Assembly (NCBI RefSeq): GCF_020781835.1
Contig: NZ_JAJGNJ010000002.1
Location: 248,001 to 312,000 of the forward strand
Length of the DNA: 64,000 nucleotides
Direction of reading: 5' to 3'
From: Microbacterium testaceum
Lineage (GTDB): Bacteria > Actinomycetota > Actinomycetes > Actinomycetales > Microbacteriaceae
In this document: in pieces, positions 26,358-35,123 of the stretch
How the letters are laid out: each line of letters starts with the position of its first letter
How positions within the stretch are numbered: the first letter of the stretch is position 1
Notes under the pieces: generated by a model
Database searches by the model: none
What the model saw: the letters and a program-made list of their open reading frames with translations, nothing else
What the model was told of the DNA's origin: nothing
Made by a program: the position numbers and the translations under genes

Positions 26358-27149
26358 GTGGAAGCCGACGTCGATCGCGATCGCTCGTGGTCCTCGATGC
26401 TCGCCGTCGTCGCGGCGGTGCTGTTCGTCGGTGTCGGCATCGCGCTCATCGCGTCCGCGCACGTCGCGGGAAGCGAGCGACCCGCGCAGGAGCGCATCGC
26501 CGCGGTCGCTCCGGAGGAGGCATCGGATGCCGTGCCCGCGGGGAACACGTCGACGGTCCCGCTCCCCGGTGGCCCCCGCGCGTCGCTCGTCGCCGCCGAC
26601 CCGGCGTGGACCGGCCGCACGGCGTTTGCCACGGGCATCCCGGAGCGCGCCCTCCGCGCGTACGCCTCGGCCGCTCTGACCCTGAAGGCCGAGCAGCCGG
26701 CGTGCGGGCTCGGCTGGAACACCCTGGCGGGCATCGGGGCGATCGAGTCCGCGCACGGCACGCACTCCGGTGGGCGCCTCGACGACGCCGGGCATCCGCA
26801 GCCCGCGATCCGCGGCATCCCCCTGGACGGCAGTGCGAGCGCGGCGATCTCCGACACGGACGGCGGAGTCTGGGACGGGGATGCCGTGTGGGACCGCGCC
26901 GTGGGTCCTTTGCAGTTCATCCCGTCGACGTGGCAGAAGTGGGGAGCCGACGGCGACGGAGACGGCGTGGCCGACCCGAACCAGATCGATGACGCCGCGC
27001 TCGCGGCCGGCCGCTACCTGTGCGCCGCCGGCGAGATGACGAGCGCTTCCGGCTGGCGGCGGGCGGTCTTCTCGTACAACCACCTCGACAGCTACGTCGA
27101 CGACGTCGCCGCCACGGCCGACGCGTATGCCGCGCGCGTCGCGGGCTGA
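26358..27149 (+). CDS. Membrane-anchored lytic transglycosylase-like protein
   Basis: A 263-residue protein with an N-terminal signal anchor (MLAVVAAVLFVGVGIALIAS), a proline- and alanine-rich linker, and a C-terminal SLT/MltB-like domain. The likely catalytic Glu lies in GIGAIESAHGTHSG; AVGPLQFIPSTWQKWG and the closing VFSYNHLDSYVDDV match the family. A GDGDGVADPNQIDD stretch may bind calcium. It should cut peptidoglycan glycan strands outside the membrane. The GTG at 26358 follows GGGGGAAGG at good spacing and is preferred to the GTG at 26334. It ends 7 bases from the convergent dehydrogenase gene. Confidence 0.82.
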   Translation: MEADVDRDRSWSSMLAVVAAVLFVGVGIALIASAHVAGSERPAQERIAAVAPEEASDAVPAGNTSTVPLPGGPRASLVAADPAWTGRTAFATGIPERALRAYASAALTLKAEQPACGLGWNTLAGIGAIESAHGTHSGGRLDDAGHPQPAIRGIPLDGSASAAISDTDGGVWDGDAVWDRAVGPLQFIPSTWQKWGADGDGDGVADPNQIDDAALAAGRYLCAAGEMTSASGWRRAVFSYNHLDSYVDDVAATADAYAARVAG

Positions 27150-27156
27150 GCGCGGC

Positions 27157-28080
27157 TCAGCTGCGCAGCACCACGTTCTCGGGCTCCTCGCCCGCGAGGA
27201 GATGGTCGATCTGGCGACGGACGAGCCGCGCGATGCGCGGCCGCATGGCGTCGGTCGCGCCACCGACGTGCGGGGCGATGAGCACCCCGTCGAGCGACCA
27301 CAGCGGATGGTCGGCGGGCAGCGGCTCCGGGTCGGTGACGTCCAGGGCCGCGCGCAGCCGTCCGCGCCGGACGTGGTCGACGAGAGCGTCGGTGTCGACG
27401 ACGGGACCGCGACCGACGTTCACGACCAGGGCGCCGTCGGGCAGGGCGGACAGGGCGGCGTCGTCGAGGAGGTGCTGCGTCTTCTCGCCACCCGGCAGTG
27501 ACGTGATCAGCACGTCGGTCTCGGCGAGCACGTCGTACAGCTCGCCGAGGGGGAGCACCTCGACGTCGTCCTGCAGCCGACCGTGCGACGCGACGGCGCG
27601 CAGCTCCACCTCGAACGGCTTCAGGCGTGCCGCGATCGCTCGGCCGACGCCGCCGAAACCGAGCAGCGTCACGCGCGCGTCGGCGAGCCCCGGCATCCAC
27701 CGTCCCTTCCACTCGGCGCGGTCCTGCGCGCGCACGAAGTCGGGCAGCGCCCGCTGAGCCGCCAGAGCCAGGGCGACGGCGAGCTCGGCGGTGGCCGTCT
27801 CGTGCACGCTCGTGGCGTTGGCGAACACCAGGCCCGCGGGGAGACGCCCCTCGACGTTGTCGTACCCGATGGACTGGCCCTGCACCAGCCGCGTGGTCAC
27901 CTCGGACAGCCGCGCGATGACACCGTCCATCGACATGTACGGCGGCACCACGATGTCGATGTGGGGGCGGGGCGCGGCATCCGTCATGTCCCAGACGAGC
28001 ACTTCCGCGCCCTCGGGGACCGGCTGCAGATCGTCGCGGAGCTGCGCGGTGGGCACGGACACGATCAGCGAGGAAGTCAC
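27157..28080 (-). CDS. D-isomer 2-hydroxyacid dehydrogenase
   Basis: A 307-residue NAD(P)-dependent dehydrogenase. The Rossmann motif LLGFGGVGRAIA is followed by NVGRGPVVDTDALVDHV (catalytic Arg region), ALDVTDPEPLP (catalytic Glu) and APHVGGAT (catalytic His). It reduces a 2-keto acid to a D-hydroxyacid or the reverse; the N-terminal substrate domain does not reveal which. The GTG at 28080 gives a normal N-terminus, though its ribosome site is weak. It is the third gene after the AllA-like and FAD oxidoreductase genes; the AllA reaction yields glyoxylate, which members of this family can reduce, so a glyoxylate reductase role is a reasonable inference. Confidence 0.82.
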   Translation of the reverse strand: MTSSLIVSVPTAQLRDDLQPVPEGAEVLVWDMTDAAPRPHIDIVVPPYMSMDGVIARLSEVTTRLVQGQSIGYDNVEGRLPAGLVFANATSVHETATAELAVALALAAQRALPDFVRAQDRAEWKGRWMPGLADARVTLLGFGGVGRAIAARLKPFEVELRAVASHGRLQDDVEVLPLGELYDVLAETDVLITSLPGGEKTQHLLDDAALSALPDGALVVNVGRGPVVDTDALVDHVRRGRLRAALDVTDPEPLPADHPLWSLDGVLIAPHVGGATDAMRPRIARLVRRQIDHLLAGEEPENVVLRS

Positions 28081-28124
28081 CCGATCCACGCTACCCGCGC
28101 GGTCCCGGGGGCGGGCCGCCCGCC

Positions 28125-29573
28125 TCAGCCGGCGACGTCCGCGGGCACCGGCCGCCGACCGATGTGCACGCCGACCGGGACGTCGTACGCGAGGTACTCC
28201 GTCAGCAGGGCGTCCGCGTCGCGGGCGAACAGCCGCCGCGACAGCGCCGCGGCGAGCTTGGTGGCACCGCCGACGAGACCGGGGATCTGATGGCTCAGCA
28301 TGCCCTGGCTGATCCGCGCGCCGTGGTTGAACAGGTGGATGCGCGACAACGCTGACCCGTCGGGCGCGCTGCGGCTGACGAGCCCGAAGTCGTCGTCGAG
28401 GTAGGGGAAGGACGCCAGTCCCGGGTTCTCGGCGACCTGGGCCGGGGTGAGGCGGTCGCTCCACACGGCGGCATCCGACGCCACCGCCGCCAGCTCGGGA
28501 CGTCGCGACAGATCCGCCACGATCCCCGTCGCGGCGATGACGACGTCGTAGCGATGGATGCCGAGCGGCGTCGTCACGACGATGTCGGTGCCGTCCCACT
28601 CGACGGATCGCCACGGCGACGAGGTGAGGAACCGGAAGCCGTCGAAGGCGTGGGCGCGCCAGATCGCGTTCTGCGTCGCGGGCTGGTCGACCGCGGACAG
28701 GTGCACGTTGAACGCCCACTTCTGCGCGTCGGTGAAGGAGCCGTAGTTCTCGATGAGCCCGGCGAACTCCATCCACCGGTAAGGGCTGACCTGTGGCATC
28801 GCCGGCCGTCGCATGTGAACGTCGACGGATGCCGCGCCGTGCTCGAGCGCGGTCGCGGCGTTGTCGAAGGCCCCCGTCCCCGCGCCGAGGATGCCGATGC
28901 GCTTCCCGGCGAGGGCGGCGAAGTCGATCGCGTCGTGGGTGTGGTGCACCCGGTCCTGCGGCAGCCCGGCCAGCAGCTCGGGGATGTGCCTGCCGCCCGC
29001 GCCCTCGATCCCGGTCGCGAGCACGACGTGGCGTGCCTCCAGCACCCACGACCCGTCGGGCCCTTCCAGCCGCAGTCGTAGCGGGCCCTCGACACTCGTC
29101 GGGGTGATGGCGGCGACCGTCGTGGAGCCGACCACGTCGATCCGTGCGACCGCGCGATACCACTGCAGGAACCCCTGCCAGGCGACGGTGGGGAAGAACT
29201 CGATGTCGTGCCACGCGGCTTCGCCGTAGACCGCCTCGAACCACGCGCGGGGGCTCGCCGCCGGAACGCCCCACGTCGGCCAGGCGATGTCCTTCGGCGT
29301 GCGCAGCGTGTGCATGCGCGCGTAGGTCGACCACGGCCCGGTCGCATCGGCCGGGGCGGCGTCGAGCACCACGACGTCGTCGATGCCCCGCCGGCGCAGC
29401 CCGCGGGCGAGGACGAGCCCGGCCTGCCCGCCCCCGACGATGACGACGGGGTGCTCACCGTTGCGCTCGCGCACCCAGGACCGGCCGTCGCCGGCGCTCA
29501 CCGCCTCCTGGTGCGCGGCCTCGCGCTCGAGGGCGGCGAGCCGTGTCGTGGCATCGGGGAGCGGGTCGAGCAT
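28125..29573 (-). CDS. FAD-dependent NAD(P)-binding oxidoreductase
   Basis: A 482-residue flavoprotein related to flavin monooxygenases. The FAD dinucleotide motif VVIVGGGQAGLVLARGL is near residue 42; a second motif, RIGILGAGTGAFDNAATA, binds NADPH near residue 226, and VIAATGI is the conserved ATG strand. It probably hydroxylates a nitrogen or carbon atom of an organic nitrogen compound. The ATG at 29573 or the GTG at 29579 may start it; the GTG overlaps the AllA-like stop (GTGA). Only two bases separate the ATG from that stop, so expression is coupled to the AllA-like enzyme. Confidence 0.78.
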   Translation of the reverse strand: MLDPLPDATTRLAALEREAAHQEAVSAGDGRSWVRERNGEHPVVIVGGGQAGLVLARGLRRRGIDDVVVLDAAPADATGPWSTYARMHTLRTPKDIAWPTWGVPAASPRAWFEAVYGEAAWHDIEFFPTVAWQGFLQWYRAVARIDVVGSTTVAAITPTSVEGPLRLRLEGPDGSWVLEARHVVLATGIEGAGGRHIPELLAGLPQDRVHHTHDAIDFAALAGKRIGILGAGTGAFDNAATALEHGAASVDVHMRRPAMPQVSPYRWMEFAGLIENYGSFTDAQKWAFNVHLSAVDQPATQNAIWRAHAFDGFRFLTSSPWRSVEWDGTDIVVTTPLGIHRYDVVIAATGIVADLSRRPELAAVASDAAVWSDRLTPAQVAENPGLASFPYLDDDFGLVSRSAPDGSALSRIHLFNHGARISQGMLSHQIPGLVGGATKLAAALSRRLFARDADALLTEYLAYDVPVGVHIGRRPVPADVAG

Positions 29574-29575
29574 GC

Positions 29576-30070
29576 TCACTCGGCGTCGACGACGACGCGC
29601 ACGCCGTAGGCGTCGTCGAGCCGGAAGTTGTGGTGGTCGGTGACGTTCGTGTCGTCGAGCTCGAGGTTCACGAAGTCCATGCTCGGGTCGGCGAAGAACG
29701 GGCCGGCGTGCCACGTGCCCTTGAGCATGGTGATGGCCGTGCGCGGCGGGATGCGGAACGCGCGCAGGTCGTCCAGGCCCGGCTCGTCGATGCCCGCCGG
29801 TGCGACGGCGATCGTCCACTCGACGTCGCCGACGGCCATGAGGGTCTGCGTGGTCTCCAGGTGTCGGGTCACACGGGTGAACTCGGGCGTCTTGTCTTCG
29901 AGTGACATCAGGTAGAAGCGCGGGATGCCGCCGGAGACGTCGAGCACGGCCTCCTCGGACGTGAAGGGTGTGCCGTCGGCCATCGGTGTGAGGATGACGC
30001 CGAAGGGCGAGAACGCCTCGGGGCTGACGGTCTCTGCGGTCAGGGTGTGGAGGGGAAGCGGCTCGGTCAT
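29576..30070 (-). CDS. Ureidoglycolate lyase-like protein (AllA family)
   Basis: A 164-residue cupin-fold protein matching AllA: early FSPFGVIL, central MLKGTWHAGP, and a C-terminal FVNLELDD region. AllA splits ureidoglycolate into glyoxylate and urea in purine ring breakdown. Family length is 160-170. No allantoicase, allantoinase or urease gene is nearby, so the natural substrate may differ. It is first in a three-gene operon with a flavoprotein and a 2-hydroxyacid dehydrogenase and sits 17 bases downstream of a perfect palindrome. Confidence 0.78.
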   Translation of the reverse strand: MTEPLPLHTLTAETVSPEAFSPFGVILTPMADGTPFTSEEAVLDVSGGIPRFYLMSLEDKTPEFTRVTRHLETTQTLMAVGDVEWTIAVAPAGIDEPGLDDLRAFRIPPRTAITMLKGTWHAGPFFADPSMDFVNLELDDTNVTDHHNFRLDDAYGVRVVVDAE

Positions 30071-30086
30071 AGCCCGAGACTATCCC

Positions 30087-30119
30087 TGTCAGACAAGTTG
30101 TAGCGACACTTGTCTGACA
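30087..30119. promoter_or_regulatory. Palindromic operator for the AllA-like operon
   Basis: TGTCAGACAAGT (30087-30098) and ACTTGTCTGACA (30108-30119) are perfect 12-base arms around a 9-base spacer. It is A/T-rich relative to its surroundings and so is unlikely to be a terminator. Lying between the GntR gene and the AllA-like start, it is the natural binding site for that GntR/UTRA regulator. Confidence 0.65.
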
Positions 30120-30133
30120 TGTTCACGCCCTCG

Positions 30134-30862
30134 TTACGACTCCGAAACGCCCCGGTCGTGCCGCACGCGTCGGATGAGGGCGTTCCGCAGCCCGGAGGGC
30201 GCCGACACCTGCACCTCACGCGACCAGTACCCGACGTCGTCGCCGGTCCCGTAGCCGCAGTACGTCATCTCGACCACCGGGACGCCCGGCGCCGTCGACA
30301 GCAACGCCGCGCGCTCGGCGTCCAGGGCCACCGCGTCGACCCACATCGTCTCCCACGCGACCCGGATGCCGTTGGCCTCCTCCGCCAGGTCGAACACCGG
30401 TCGGCGTGGGTCCAGGTCCGCCTCGCGGGCGAGGGGCACGAGGTCTTCGGCGAGGGCGTAGGGCACGCCGTCGACGCGCCACACCTTGACCGTGCGGAGC
30501 ACCCGGGTGCCGTCGGGGAGATCGTCGAACCGTTCGGGGTCGTCGGCCTCGAGCACGCGAACCCCCGATGCCACGAGCTCGAGCAGAGGCTCGTACCCGG
30601 CCGAGCGGATCGACAGGGAGTGGTCGAACTGCTCGTCGATCCGACGCCCGACGTCCGGCAGACGCCGGTTGGGAGTCGTGCGGGTGCCCTGCGTGCGGTG
30701 CACGTACCCGCGTTCCTCGAGTCGGACGAGAGCCTCCCGCACCGAGGCCCTGCTGGCCCCGGTCAGCTCCGCGAGCCGCGGCTCGGACGGCAACGTGTCG
30801 AGGTCGCCGCTCCACAGCGCGAGGATCCTGTCGATGACGGCATCCTGGTCTGTCGTGCGCAT
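30134..30862 (-). CDS. GntR family regulator with UTRA domain
   Basis: A 242-residue regulator. The N-terminal winged HTH (residues 5-70) includes LAELTGASRASVREALVRLEERGYVHR; the C-terminal UTRA-like ligand domain (residues 90-235) has VWRVDGVPYALAEDLVP. HutC-subfamily proteins of this type sense a pathway metabolite. It is transcribed in the same direction as, and just upstream of, the AllA-like operon, with the 12-base palindrome in between. That placement makes it the probable repressor of those genes. Confidence 0.85.
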   Translation of the reverse strand: MRTTDQDAVIDRILALWSGDLDTLPSEPRLAELTGASRASVREALVRLEERGYVHRTQGTRTTPNRRLPDVGRRIDEQFDHSLSIRSAGYEPLLELVASGVRVLEADDPERFDDLPDGTRVLRTVKVWRVDGVPYALAEDLVPLAREADLDPRRPVFDLAEEANGIRVAWETMWVDAVALDAERAALLSTAPGVPVVEMTYCGYGTGDDVGYWSREVQVSAPSGLRNALIRRVRHDRGVSES

Positions 30863-30886
30863 GGCCCCTCGTTCGCGTCGGTTCGG

Positions 30887-32329
30887 TCACTCGTCCGGAC
30901 GCTGCAGCACCTCGACGGCGTCCTCCCGGCTCGATACCCCCAGCTTGCCGTAGATCGACCGCACCTGTGATTTGACGGTGTTCAGCGAGACGTTCCGCGC
31001 CCGTGCGATCTCGGGCAGGCCGAGGCTCGAGGTGAGCAGGTGCGCGAGTTCGCGCTCGGTCGCGGTGAGGACGGCGAGAGCGTCGGTGGCCGTGGAGCGG
31101 GCGGCGATGCCGGGGAGCACCTGGCGCATCATCGCGATGGTCGGGATCAGTTCGGGGTTGTGCGCGGACACCAGGTCGAGAAGCCGCTCGGTGTCAGCGA
31201 GCGGGATCATCAGGAACGGGGTGACCGAGCCGCCCGTGCGCTGGATGAGGAGGATCGCCGACTCCATGCTCTGGACCGCGCGCTTCTCGCTCCCCAGTCG
31301 GAGGAACGCGACGGCGCGCCGCGTCAGCAGCGGCGTCAGCGTGCGCAGACAGTGCTCGTCGTGGAGGGCGACACAGGCGTTCGTGCTCTCGATGACCTCC
31401 CGCTCGCGGCCCATCTGCAGCAGCGTCGCCGCGCGCTGCATCGGGAAGCAGACGGCGTGTCCCGGATGGGTCGTCGCGTTCGAGAGCACGGCGAGCGCCT
31501 CGTCGAACTCGCCCTGCGTGGTCAGCATGTCGGCATGGAGGCCGAGGAGGAGGTCCCGCACGATGCGGAAGCTGCGGCTGCGCCCCGAGCCGTGCAGCAT
31601 CTCCCACGTCTTGGCCAGGCCCTCGGCGATGTCGCGCTCAATGAACAGCGTCGTCACTCGGATCATGCCGGCGCTGAAGCTCCAGTACGGGTCGCCGGGC
31701 TGCGCGTGCTCGAGCTCGTCGGCGATCGCCCGCATGCGCGTGGTGTCCGCGCGGCTGACCGCGACCAGGCCGTCGCCCAGCAGGAGGCAGTGGGAGATGT
31801 CGCCCGTCTCCCAGCCCTGCGAGCGGAAGAGCCGGTGAGCCTCGTCGATCGCCTGGGCGGCGGCGGGATACTCGGCGTTGAGGCCCAGATTCAGTGCCTG
31901 GACGCTCAGCGCGCGATACCGCTGCTCCGGCGTCTCGGCGAACAACAGAGCCTCGGACGCGTAGTGTCCGCCGACCTGCGGCCAGCCGACCGCCGCGCAG
32001 TACTCGGCGACGCTGGCGAACAAGCCGGACCTGGCCGCACCGGAGAGGGAGGCCGGACGGGTGAGGCGCCCGGAGTCGAAGTACCGCGAGACCAGATCCA
32101 TCCCCTCGCCGAGGGCATCGTTGCGGGCGCGGGCGACGAGCATCGCCGACAGGAGCATCGCGCGCGTGTCGGTCCATACCAGGGGTGTGCGTCCCGGTTC
32201 GGCTTCGGCCAGGAGCGACAGATGCCGCGCCAGCGGCTGGCCGTGACCGGGTTCGAGTCGCACGGACGTGTGGGCGGCTGCGGCGCGCAGTGCGGCGCTC
32301 GGTGCGATGGAACCATCGGAATCGCTCAT
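30887..32329 (-). CDS. LuxR-type regulator with helical-repeat sensor region
   Basis: A 480-residue protein. The last 60 residues are a LuxR HTH (LTATERELAHLL, then VSLNTVKSQVRSIYGKLGV). The preceding 400 residues are alpha-helical and repeat-like (for example EQRYRALSVQALNLGLNAEYPAA), consistent with TPR units. It lacks the P-loop ATPase of MalT/LAL regulators, so it looks like the C-terminal half of such a protein working alone. GGAGG lies four bases before the ATG. It does not form an obvious operon with purQ upstream (about 240 bases away). The target genes are unknown. Confidence 0.8.
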   Translation of the reverse strand: MSDSDGSIAPSAALRAAAAHTSVRLEPGHGQPLARHLSLLAEAEPGRTPLVWTDTRAMLLSAMLVARARNDALGEGMDLVSRYFDSGRLTRPASLSGAARSGLFASVAEYCAAVGWPQVGGHYASEALLFAETPEQRYRALSVQALNLGLNAEYPAAAQAIDEAHRLFRSQGWETGDISHCLLLGDGLVAVSRADTTRMRAIADELEHAQPGDPYWSFSAGMIRVTTLFIERDIAEGLAKTWEMLHGSGRSRSFRIVRDLLLGLHADMLTTQGEFDEALAVLSNATTHPGHAVCFPMQRAATLLQMGREREVIESTNACVALHDEHCLRTLTPLLTRRAVAFLRLGSEKRAVQSMESAILLIQRTGGSVTPFLMIPLADTERLLDLVSAHNPELIPTIAMMRQVLPGIAARSTATDALAVLTATERELAHLLTSSLGLPEIARARNVSLNTVKSQVRSIYGKLGVSSREDAVEVLQRPDE

Positions 32330-32496
32330 GTGACCTCCGCGACACGAGCGCGACCGCGCGCGTGGGAGCGGGCGCGGTCGCGTCGTGGAATGACAGGCAC
32401 CCAGGACGGGCGGTCGGACGCGGATTCGGGTTCGCGATCGGCCGCGGGAACGTCGCCCCCCTCGGACTCGTCCCCACAGCGAGACTATGTCACTCG

Positions 32497-32517
32497 GGGA
32501 CGATCCGCCCTCGTCCC
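32497..32517 (-). terminator. Hairpin downstream of purQ
   Basis: GGGACGA (32497-32503) pairs with TCGTCCC (32511-32517) over seven bases, about 55 bases beyond the purQ stop and upstream of the LuxR-type gene. It is a plausible transcription stop. The remainder of 32330-32570 shows nothing recognisable. Confidence 0.35.
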
Positions 32518-32570
32518 GCCCCACGGGGTGAACTCCCGCGCGGCGCGGGCGTGTGGCCTGCCGGTAGGGG

Positions 32571-33274
<704 letters not shown>

Positions 33275-33278
<4 letters not shown>

Positions 33279-33523
33279 TCCACGACCTCGATGTTCACGA
33301 CGTCCTCGATGACCGCGTTGGAGAGCATCTCGTCGGCCAGTTCACGAGCGCGCGCCAGCGTGGCCTCGTCGACGTCGCCCTCGACGGTGAGCTCGAACCG
33401 CTTGCCGATGCGGACGTCCGAGAAGCGGTTCTCGCCCAGCCGCGACAGGGCTCCGGCGACCGCCTTTCCCTGCGGGTCGAGAAGCTCGGCCTTGGGCATG
33501 ACGTCGACGACGATGGTGGGCAT
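33275..33523 (-). CDS. purS: Phosphoribosylformylglycinamidine synthase subunit PurS
   Basis: An 82-residue small subunit, normal family length, starting [20 protein letters not shown] and containing the typical LLDPQGKAV and VRIGKRFEL segments. PurS bridges PurL and PurQ and forms the ammonia channel. GGAGC precedes the ATG. A TAGAAT -10 candidate lies on the minus strand (33558-33563) about 35 bases upstream, without a good -35. It starts the purSQ pair and is divergent from the cellobiose operon across a 252-base spacer. Confidence 0.93.
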
Positions 33524-33638
33524 TCCAGCTCCAGGTGTCGGAAGGGCAGTGGATGCCATTCTACGGGGCCATCCTCTCGGGCATCCCACGCTCCCCGTCG
33601 CGCGGTGCGCGCCGAGCCGCACGACCCGAAAGGCGCCG

Positions 33639-33708
33639 TGGAAGCGCTCTCTTGACACTTTGGGAGCGATCCCATAGCCTCGGTCGCGATCGGTGAGAGC
33701 GCTCCCAC
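33639..33708 (+). promoter_or_regulatory. Cellobiose operon promoter with CebR-like boxes
   Basis: A -35 TTGACA (33652-33657) and -10 TAGCCT (33675-33680) are 17 bases apart. Three LacI-type sites surround them: TGGAAGCGCTCTCT at about 33639-33652, TGGGAGCGATCCCA (33661-33674) inside the promoter spacer, and TGAGAGCGCTCCCA (33694-33707) just downstream. The last two differ by one base each from TGGGAGCGCTCCCA, the established CebR box of Streptomyces. Binding would block polymerase until cellobiose releases the repressor. Confidence 0.75.
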
Positions 33709-33775
33709 GGTTCAGAGGTCGGGGAAGCGCCGTGCACAGGAGCACACCGAGTCGCCCACCACGAAGGAGTGTCCA

Positions 33776-35047
33776 GTGAAATCACGCGCCCTGCGTCGCG
33801 CCGCGGTCGTCGCGGCCGTCGCCTCCACCTCCGCCCTCGTTCTCGCCGGGTGCTCCGGCGGAGGGGGCTCCGCTTCGGGCGACGGGGAGGTCACCCTCAC
33901 CATCGCCACGTTCAACGACTTCGGCTACACGGACGCGCTCCTTCAGGAGTACATGGACGCGCACCCGAACGTGAAGATCGTCCACAACAAGGCCGCGACC
34001 AGCAACGAGGCCCGCGAGAACTACTTCCAGAAGCTCGGCAAGACCGGCCTCGCCGACATCGAAGCCATCGAGGTCGACTGGCTGCCCGAGGTCATGGAGT
34101 ACGCCGACCTGCTCGCGCCCGTGCCGGAGGACCTGAAGAGCCGCTGGCTGGACTACAAGGTCGAGGCCGCCACGAGCCCCGAGGGCAACCTCGTCGGCTA
34201 CGGCACCGACATCGGCCCCGAGGGTGTCTGCTACCGCTCCGACCTGTTCGCTGCGGCGGGCCTGCCCACCGACCGCGCGGAGGTCGCCTCGCTCCTCCAG
34301 GGCGACTGGTCGACCTACTTCGAGGTCGGCGACCAGTACGTCGCCGCGACCGGCAAGGCGTTCTTCGACTCCGCCGGCGGCACCTATCAGGGCGCGATCA
34401 ACCAGGTCGAGGCCGCGTACGAGGACCCCGACACCGGTGAGATCACCGCCACCAGCAACCCCGAGGTGAAGAAGATCTACGACGAGGTCCTCGCGGCCAG
34501 CGCGACGCAGTCGGCACACCTCGGCCAGTGGTCGGACGACTGGTTCGCGGGGCTGTCGAACGGCGCCTTCGCCACGATGCTCTGCCCCGGCTGGATGCTC
34601 GGCGTCATCGAGGGCAACGCCCCCGAGGTCACGGGCTGGGACATCGCCAACGTCTTCCCCGGCGGCGCCGGCAACTGGGGCGGGTCGTACCTGACCGTCC
34701 CCGCCAACGGAGCGAACGTCGAGGCCGCCCAGGAGCTCGCCGACTGGCTCACCGACCCCGAGACGCAGGTCAAGGCGTTCGAGAACGCCGGCACCTTCCC
34801 GAGCCAGACCGAGGCCCTCGAGGCCGACGCCCTGCTCAGCAGCACCAACGCCTACTTCAACGACGCACCGGTCGGCGAGATGCTGTCCGAGCGCGCGCAG
34901 GCGGTCGAGGTGTCGCCGTACAAGGGGAAGTTCTACTTCCAGATCAATGACGCCATGCAGAAGGCCCTCACGCGTGTCGAAGACGGCACGCAGGATGCCG
35001 CCAGCTCGTGGCAGCAGTGGGCGACCGAGGTCGACGCCCTGTCCTGA
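33776..35047 (+). CDS. cebE: Cellobiose/cello-oligosaccharide-binding lipoprotein
   Basis: A 423-residue family 1 extracellular solute-binding lipoprotein with lipobox LAGC (Cys26). The mature region (VTLTIATFNDFGYTDALLQEY) and the CPGWMLGVIEG and GGSYLTVPANG segments are typical of CebE-type sugar receptors. The GTG at 33776 follows AAGGAG. It delivers cello-oligosaccharides to CebF/CebG, using a shared ATPase (MsiK type) encoded elsewhere. The assignment rests on CebR-like boxes, the following GH1 beta-glucosidase and gene order; the exact sugar is inferred. Confidence 0.82.
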   Translation: MKSRALRRAAVVAAVASTSALVLAGCSGGGGSASGDGEVTLTIATFNDFGYTDALLQEYMDAHPNVKIVHNKAATSNEARENYFQKLGKTGLADIEAIEVDWLPEVMEYADLLAPVPEDLKSRWLDYKVEAATSPEGNLVGYGTDIGPEGVCYRSDLFAAAGLPTDRAEVASLLQGDWSTYFEVGDQYVAATGKAFFDSAGGTYQGAINQVEAAYEDPDTGEITATSNPEVKKIYDEVLAASATQSAHLGQWSDDWFAGLSNGAFATMLCPGWMLGVIEGNAPEVTGWDIANVFPGGAGNWGGSYLTVPANGANVEAAQELADWLTDPETQVKAFENAGTFPSQTEALEADALLSSTNAYFNDAPVGEMLSERAQAVEVSPYKGKFYFQINDAMQKALTRVEDGTQDAASSWQQWATEVDALS

Positions 35048-35057
35048 CCCGCGCGAT

Positions 35058-35095
35058 CGGATGCCAGGGGCTGCGGCTTCGGCCCCTGGCATCCG
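35058..35095 (+). terminator. Intercistronic hairpin between cebE and cebF
   Basis: CGGATGCCAGGGGC (35058-35071) and GCCCCTGGCATCCG (35082-35095) are perfect 14-base arms around a 10-base loop. It lies directly after cebE and should raise cebE transcript level over cebF and cebG. Confidence 0.65.
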
Positions 35096-35123
35096 TCGCC
35101 CGTCCCCCTGGAGGAGACAGAAC

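Noticed and set aside
33558..33563. TAGAAT as a full purS promoter
   Set aside because: No acceptable -35 at proper spacing, so only mentioned under purS.
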